NCBI GenBank assembly: GCA_015257125.1
Contig: JABZKU010000001.1
Location: forward strand, 1 to 64,000
Length of the DNA stretch: 64,000 bases
Source of the DNA: Prevotellaceae bacterium
GTDB lineage: Bacteria; Bacteroidota; Bacteroidia; Bacteroidales; Bacteroidaceae
Direction of reading: 5' to 3'
The notes below the pieces were generated by a model that ran no database searches, had not been told where the DNA came from, and worked only from the letters and a program-made list of their open reading frames with translations. Each line of letters starts with the position of its first letter. Positions within the stretch are counted from its first letter, which is position 1. Made by a program: the position numbers and the translations under genes. This document shows positions 61,125-64,000 of the stretch, one piece after another.

Positions 61125-63338
61125 TTATAAGTGGCCTTTCAACTCGAAATAGCCTTTGTCGGCGATATCGTAGACTTCGAGTCGACGACGACGGGCTTCG
61201 CGTGTGAATTGTTCGCGGTAGTAGGGGCTGAGATCGGCCGAGAGTACGAGGGTGTGCGGATGATAGAAACGCAGCAGGTGGGAGAGAGGACGGTGCACTT
61301 CGTGTGTGACGAGGAGGTAGTCGACGCGGAGGGGCTTTTCTGGGAATGCATAGGAAAGTGGATGGTCGACAACGGCGATGCGCGCGCCGCAATAGAGCAG
61401 AACGCCGGGAGCGAAGGCCGAAAGTGCGGTGCGCCGTGTGAGGGTATCGCAACCTTCGATATGGCGCAGCGGCGCGAGGGGAAGAAAGATGGGAGATGTG
61501 TCGTAGGTTTCCCAACGGTGGAGGGCTGTGGTGCGCAGCGCGGTACGAGCACGGAGGGTATCGGTGCAGAGCACGTAGGAGCGGCCGTCGCGACAAAATA
61601 GGTGGACTGCGGTGCAAGGATAGGTGTGGTAGATGAGGAGTCGGTCGGCGTGTTGCCGCTGTCGATAGTCGTCGGCGAGCACAGAGAGACCGAGAAAAAG
61701 GAGGGGAAGGAAGAGGAGAGTGAGGCGTCGTGAGGGGTGGAGTTGCTCGCGGTGGTAGCCCCTATAGAGTGCGGCGCCGAGCAGCAGATAAGCGGCGGCG
61801 GTGGTGAGCAAGGAGGGATGAAGGGAGAACGGGGCGAAGAATCCTTGCGAAAAATAGGCAAGAATCTGTTCGAGCAGGGAGAGTGTGCCCGTGAGGAAGG
61901 CGGCGAGAAGAGCGCGGAGGGGAACGAGGAACAGAAAGAGGAGGCTTCCCCCGAGAAGGAGGTAGGCGAGGGGAATGACGAAGAGGGAGGAGAGCAAACC
62001 TGCCCACGGAAAGCGCGCAAAGGTGTAAGCGACGAGGGGAGCCGTGGCAAGTTGCGCGGAAAAGGAGACGACGAGGAGATTCCAAACGGCTTGAAGCCCC
62101 TGTTTGAGCAGGCACATGCTGCGAGAGTCGGGTGGGCGTTGCGCAAGTTCGGCGCCGCGCGGAGTGAGGATTTCAAGCGCTGACGGCAAGGGGAGGAGGG
62201 GGGCGATGAGGAGGATGCCGGCGACGGCAAGGCACGAGAGTTGAAACCCGAGGTCGAAAAGCCACTGGGGAAAGAGGAGGAGAATGAAGAGCAGCGTGAG
62301 TTGCAGGCTGTGGAGGCCGTGCCCGTTGCGCGAAAAGAGGGCGAGAACGGCGGAGATGCTGAACATGAGCGCCGCACGGATGAGCGAAATTGGCAAACCG
62401 GCCACAAGGGCGAAGAGCCAAATGCCAACGAGGGAGAGAAGGGTGGAGAGGACGTACCATTTTCGGCCGGCGCGGCGAGCGGGGACGACGACCACGAGCG
62501 TGTAGAGGGAGTAAAGGATGGCAAGATGCAGACCGGAGAGCGCCAGGAGGTGGCCGGCGCCGCTTTGGCTGAAGAGTTGGCGTGTGGAAGCGTCGACATC
62601 GGTGCGATCGCCGAGCGTCATGGCCGCAAGCAGGGCGGCGGTGTGCCGATCGAGGTGCGCTCGGTATTGAGAGATGAGATGCGCGCGAACAATGAGGAGG
62701 CGTTCGCGCAGCGTGAGCGCGACGGGGAGCTGCGAGCGTTGCCAATCGCCGGCATAGCAGTGGGCGCTTCCACTGATGTCTTGTCGCCGCAGATAAGCCG
62801 CGCGATCGGGTTCACCGGGATTGCGTGCCGTACTCGGCGAAGTGATGCGGGTGTGCAGCAAAAGGTGCGTACCGACGTGAAGAGCCGTGTGCGGTGGAGC
62901 GAGCGGCGCGAGTTTTTGCGTCGTATCGGTCAACGAAAGGTCGATGAAGTGGCCGGCCTGCGGATCGGGTGCAATGAGTCGGCATTTTACGCGCCACTGT
63001 CCGGGATAAAGTCGTGGTGCATCGCTCACCACCGCGTGATGCACCTGCGCTTGTCGTTCGTCGAGCGATGAAAGGCGCGATCGGTCGTGATGCAGGAGGG
63101 TGACGCCGAGGAGAAAGGCGGTGAGATAGAGTCCGATCGCTTGTAAAGTCGGGGAGGAAAGGCGCCGAAGAAAAAGGGAGGAGGCTGTGAACAGGCCGAC
63201 GGCGAGCGTACCCAAGAAAAAGAAGAGGGTAGGCAGTGTGAGGTGGGGATAAAAGAAATCCCCCACTGCGATTCCTGCGGCGAGGGGCAGCAGGAGACGC
63301 AATAGGGGAGAGGAAGACGATGCAAAAGGAGCACTCAT
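61125..63338 (-). CDS. comEC: ComEC/Rec2-family DNA uptake channel protein
   Basis: 737 residues. N-terminal hydrophobic helices (residues ~9-85), an OB-like segment, then the competence membrane domain with DRTDVDASTRQLFSQSGAGH, LLALSGLHLAILYSL and GLPISLIRAALMFSISAVLA. The C-terminal metallo-beta-lactamase-like part is reduced: VVDHPLSYAFPEKPLRVDYL and VTHEVHRPLSHL remain, but the full HxHxDH motif is not seen. ComEC forms the inner-membrane channel in natural transformation. A ComF-like gene lies at 43925. It overlaps the plsC-like gene by four bases. Confidence 0.85.
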   Translation of the reverse strand: MSAPFASSSSPLLRLLLPLAAGIAVGDFFYPHLTLPTLFFFLGTLAVGLFTASSLFLRRLSSPTLQAIGLYLTAFLLGVTLLHHDRSRLSSLDERQAQVHHAVVSDAPRLYPGQWRVKCRLIAPDPQAGHFIDLSLTDTTQKLAPLAPPHTALHVGTHLLLHTRITSPSTARNPGEPDRAAYLRRQDISGSAHCYAGDWQRSQLPVALTLRERLLIVRAHLISQYRAHLDRHTAALLAAMTLGDRTDVDASTRQLFSQSGAGHLLALSGLHLAILYSLYTLVVVVPARRAGRKWYVLSTLLSLVGIWLFALVAGLPISLIRAALMFSISAVLALFSRNGHGLHSLQLTLLFILLLFPQWLFDLGFQLSCLAVAGILLIAPLLPLPSALEILTPRGAELAQRPPDSRSMCLLKQGLQAVWNLLVVSFSAQLATAPLVAYTFARFPWAGLLSSLFVIPLAYLLLGGSLLFLFLVPLRALLAAFLTGTLSLLEQILAYFSQGFFAPFSLHPSLLTTAAAYLLLGAALYRGYHREQLHPSRRLTLLFLPLLFLGLSVLADDYRQRQHADRLLIYHTYPCTAVHLFCRDGRSYVLCTDTLRARTALRTTALHRWETYDTSPIFLPLAPLRHIEGCDTLTRRTALSAFAPGVLLYCGARIAVVDHPLSYAFPEKPLRVDYLLVTHEVHRPLSHLLRFYHPHTLVLSADLSPYYREQFTREARRRRLEVYDIADKGYFELKGHL

Positions 63339-64000
63339 TGATCGTCATTTTTTACATAGCCGCGACGTGCTTCGGGCAGTCCGTCCATGATGGTTTGGTA
63401 ACTTTCTTCCAGCAAACGTTTGACGTTCTCCGATCCTTGTGTGGTGGGATGGATCGGCGCATGGATGGTCAGCCGCAGCGGAGCATAGTGTGCGAAATGA
63501 AAATCGCGCATACGCGGCATGATGTCAAAACTACCGTCGATCGTAATCGGTACGACCGGAAGTTGCAGTTCGTCAGCCAGTTGGAACGCGCCACGGCGGA
63601 ACAGTCCCATGTGGCCGGTGAAGGAGCGAGCACCTTCCGGGAAGACGGCGAGCGAAGTACCGCCGACCAAGCGTTGGCGCGCGGTTGCCATCGTTTCGGC
63701 AATGGCGCGACGACTCGACTTGTCTACGAATATGAAACCGGCTTTTTCGCAGGCATAACCCACGAAGGGGAGTTTGCGCAACGAGGCTTTCATCATCCAT
63801 TTGAACTCACGGCCGAGGAAGCCCGAAAGGAGAAAAATGTCGAACGCCCCTTGGTGATTGGCCACAAAGACGTAGCTCTGATGGCGTTGCAGGTGTTCGC
63901 GCCCTTCGACTTTGACCGGGAGGAAGAGCAAACGAATTGTGAGCCATCCCCATATTCGGCTGGGCGTGAAAGCAAACCAGCGCGACAGCCCCACGGTGCA
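63335..64000 (-). CDS. PlsC-like 1-acylglycerol-3-phosphate acyltransferase, partial
   Basis: Acyltransferase making phosphatidate. The acyl-acceptor motif FVANHQGAFDIF (NHx4D) and the substrate motif VFPEGARSFTG are both present, with GSFDIMPRM later. The frame is open to the window edge and no ATG is found, only an internal GTG at 63994. The usual N-terminal membrane helix is missing, so the true start is probably outside. Ends in VKNDDQ. It is translationally coupled to comEC, its downstream neighbour. Confidence 0.88.
   Translation of the reverse strand, partial: CTVGLSRWFAFTPSRIWGWLTIRLLFLPVKVEGREHLQRHQSYVFVANHQGAFDIFLLSGFLGREFKWMMKASLRKLPFVGYACEKAGFIFVDKSSRRAIAETMATARQRLVGGTSLAVFPEGARSFTGHMGLFRRGAFQLADELQLPVVPITIDGSFDIMPRMRDFHFAHYAPLRLTIHAPIHPTTQGSENVKRLLEESYQTIMDGLPEARRGYVKNDDQ

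Overview
The window looks like the chromosome of a Bacteroidales bacterium, probably a Prevotellaceae or Porphyromonadaceae relative. The evidence is a SusC/SusD pair, UpxY-type antiterminator, Fkp, C10 peptidase with Spi/PrtT-like propeptide, DUF1573 and DUF5053 proteins, and many promoter -7 boxes of the form TAnnTTTG. The core genes are GC-rich and the accessory stretches clearly AT-richer. No rRNA, CRISPR array or intact tRNA was seen.

Layout. 1-9800 is a decayed accessory region: an IS982-type fragment, a lipid A phosphoethanolamine transferase-like gene, an IS4-type element with a stop in its transposase, an McrBC restriction system with a broken mcrB, and relics of IS30, IS4 and a type I hsdS. 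9801-14809 holds a DMT permease, two small genes and an RloA/RloB (AbiL-like) defence pair. 14938-24473 is a polysaccharide-utilisation locus on the minus strand: a GH29 alpha-L-fucosidase with a secreted GEVED-like protein, then SusC, SusD and a lipoprotein. 24630-29027 encodes an UpxY-like antiterminator followed by rmlA, rmlC, rmlD and rmlB for dTDP-rhamnose. 29255-35607 carries rsfS-ftsH-cdsA and fkp, which converts L-fucose to GDP-fucose. 36292-40587 is a second accessory island: a Cys-rich peptide precursor with five exact C-x-N-x-x units, an outer-membrane barrel protein and the first ~58 codons of a probable peptide maturase, cut off by an IS982 end. 40823-46884 is a housekeeping operon (GT2, radC, DUF59, comF, lpxH, ABC exporter). 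47109-51750 holds ruvC, a DUF1573 protein, manC and a Ser-type sulfatase. 51841-53100 is an IS4-ended cassette carrying a lipoprotein gene instead of a transposase. 53131-64000 encodes an SDR, folD, ffh, a C10 protease with a coupled small lipoprotein, a FadL-type porin, comEC and the start-less end of a plsC-like gene.

How it fits together. Secreted fucosidase and sulfatase, with SusC/D uptake, would release and import sulfated, fucosylated glycans such as mucin. Fkp salvages the fucose and ManC supplies GDP-mannose, while Rml makes rhamnose for surface polysaccharide.

The most unusual content is (i) the Cys-pentapeptide RiPP-like locus, (ii) three intergenic elements with long imperfect inverted ends and GTGAAG..CTTCAC palindromes, (iii) a degenerate 21-nt tandem repeat found in five intergenic regions, and (iv) the IS4-bounded cargo cassette. 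All family assignments come from reading motifs; no database search was run.
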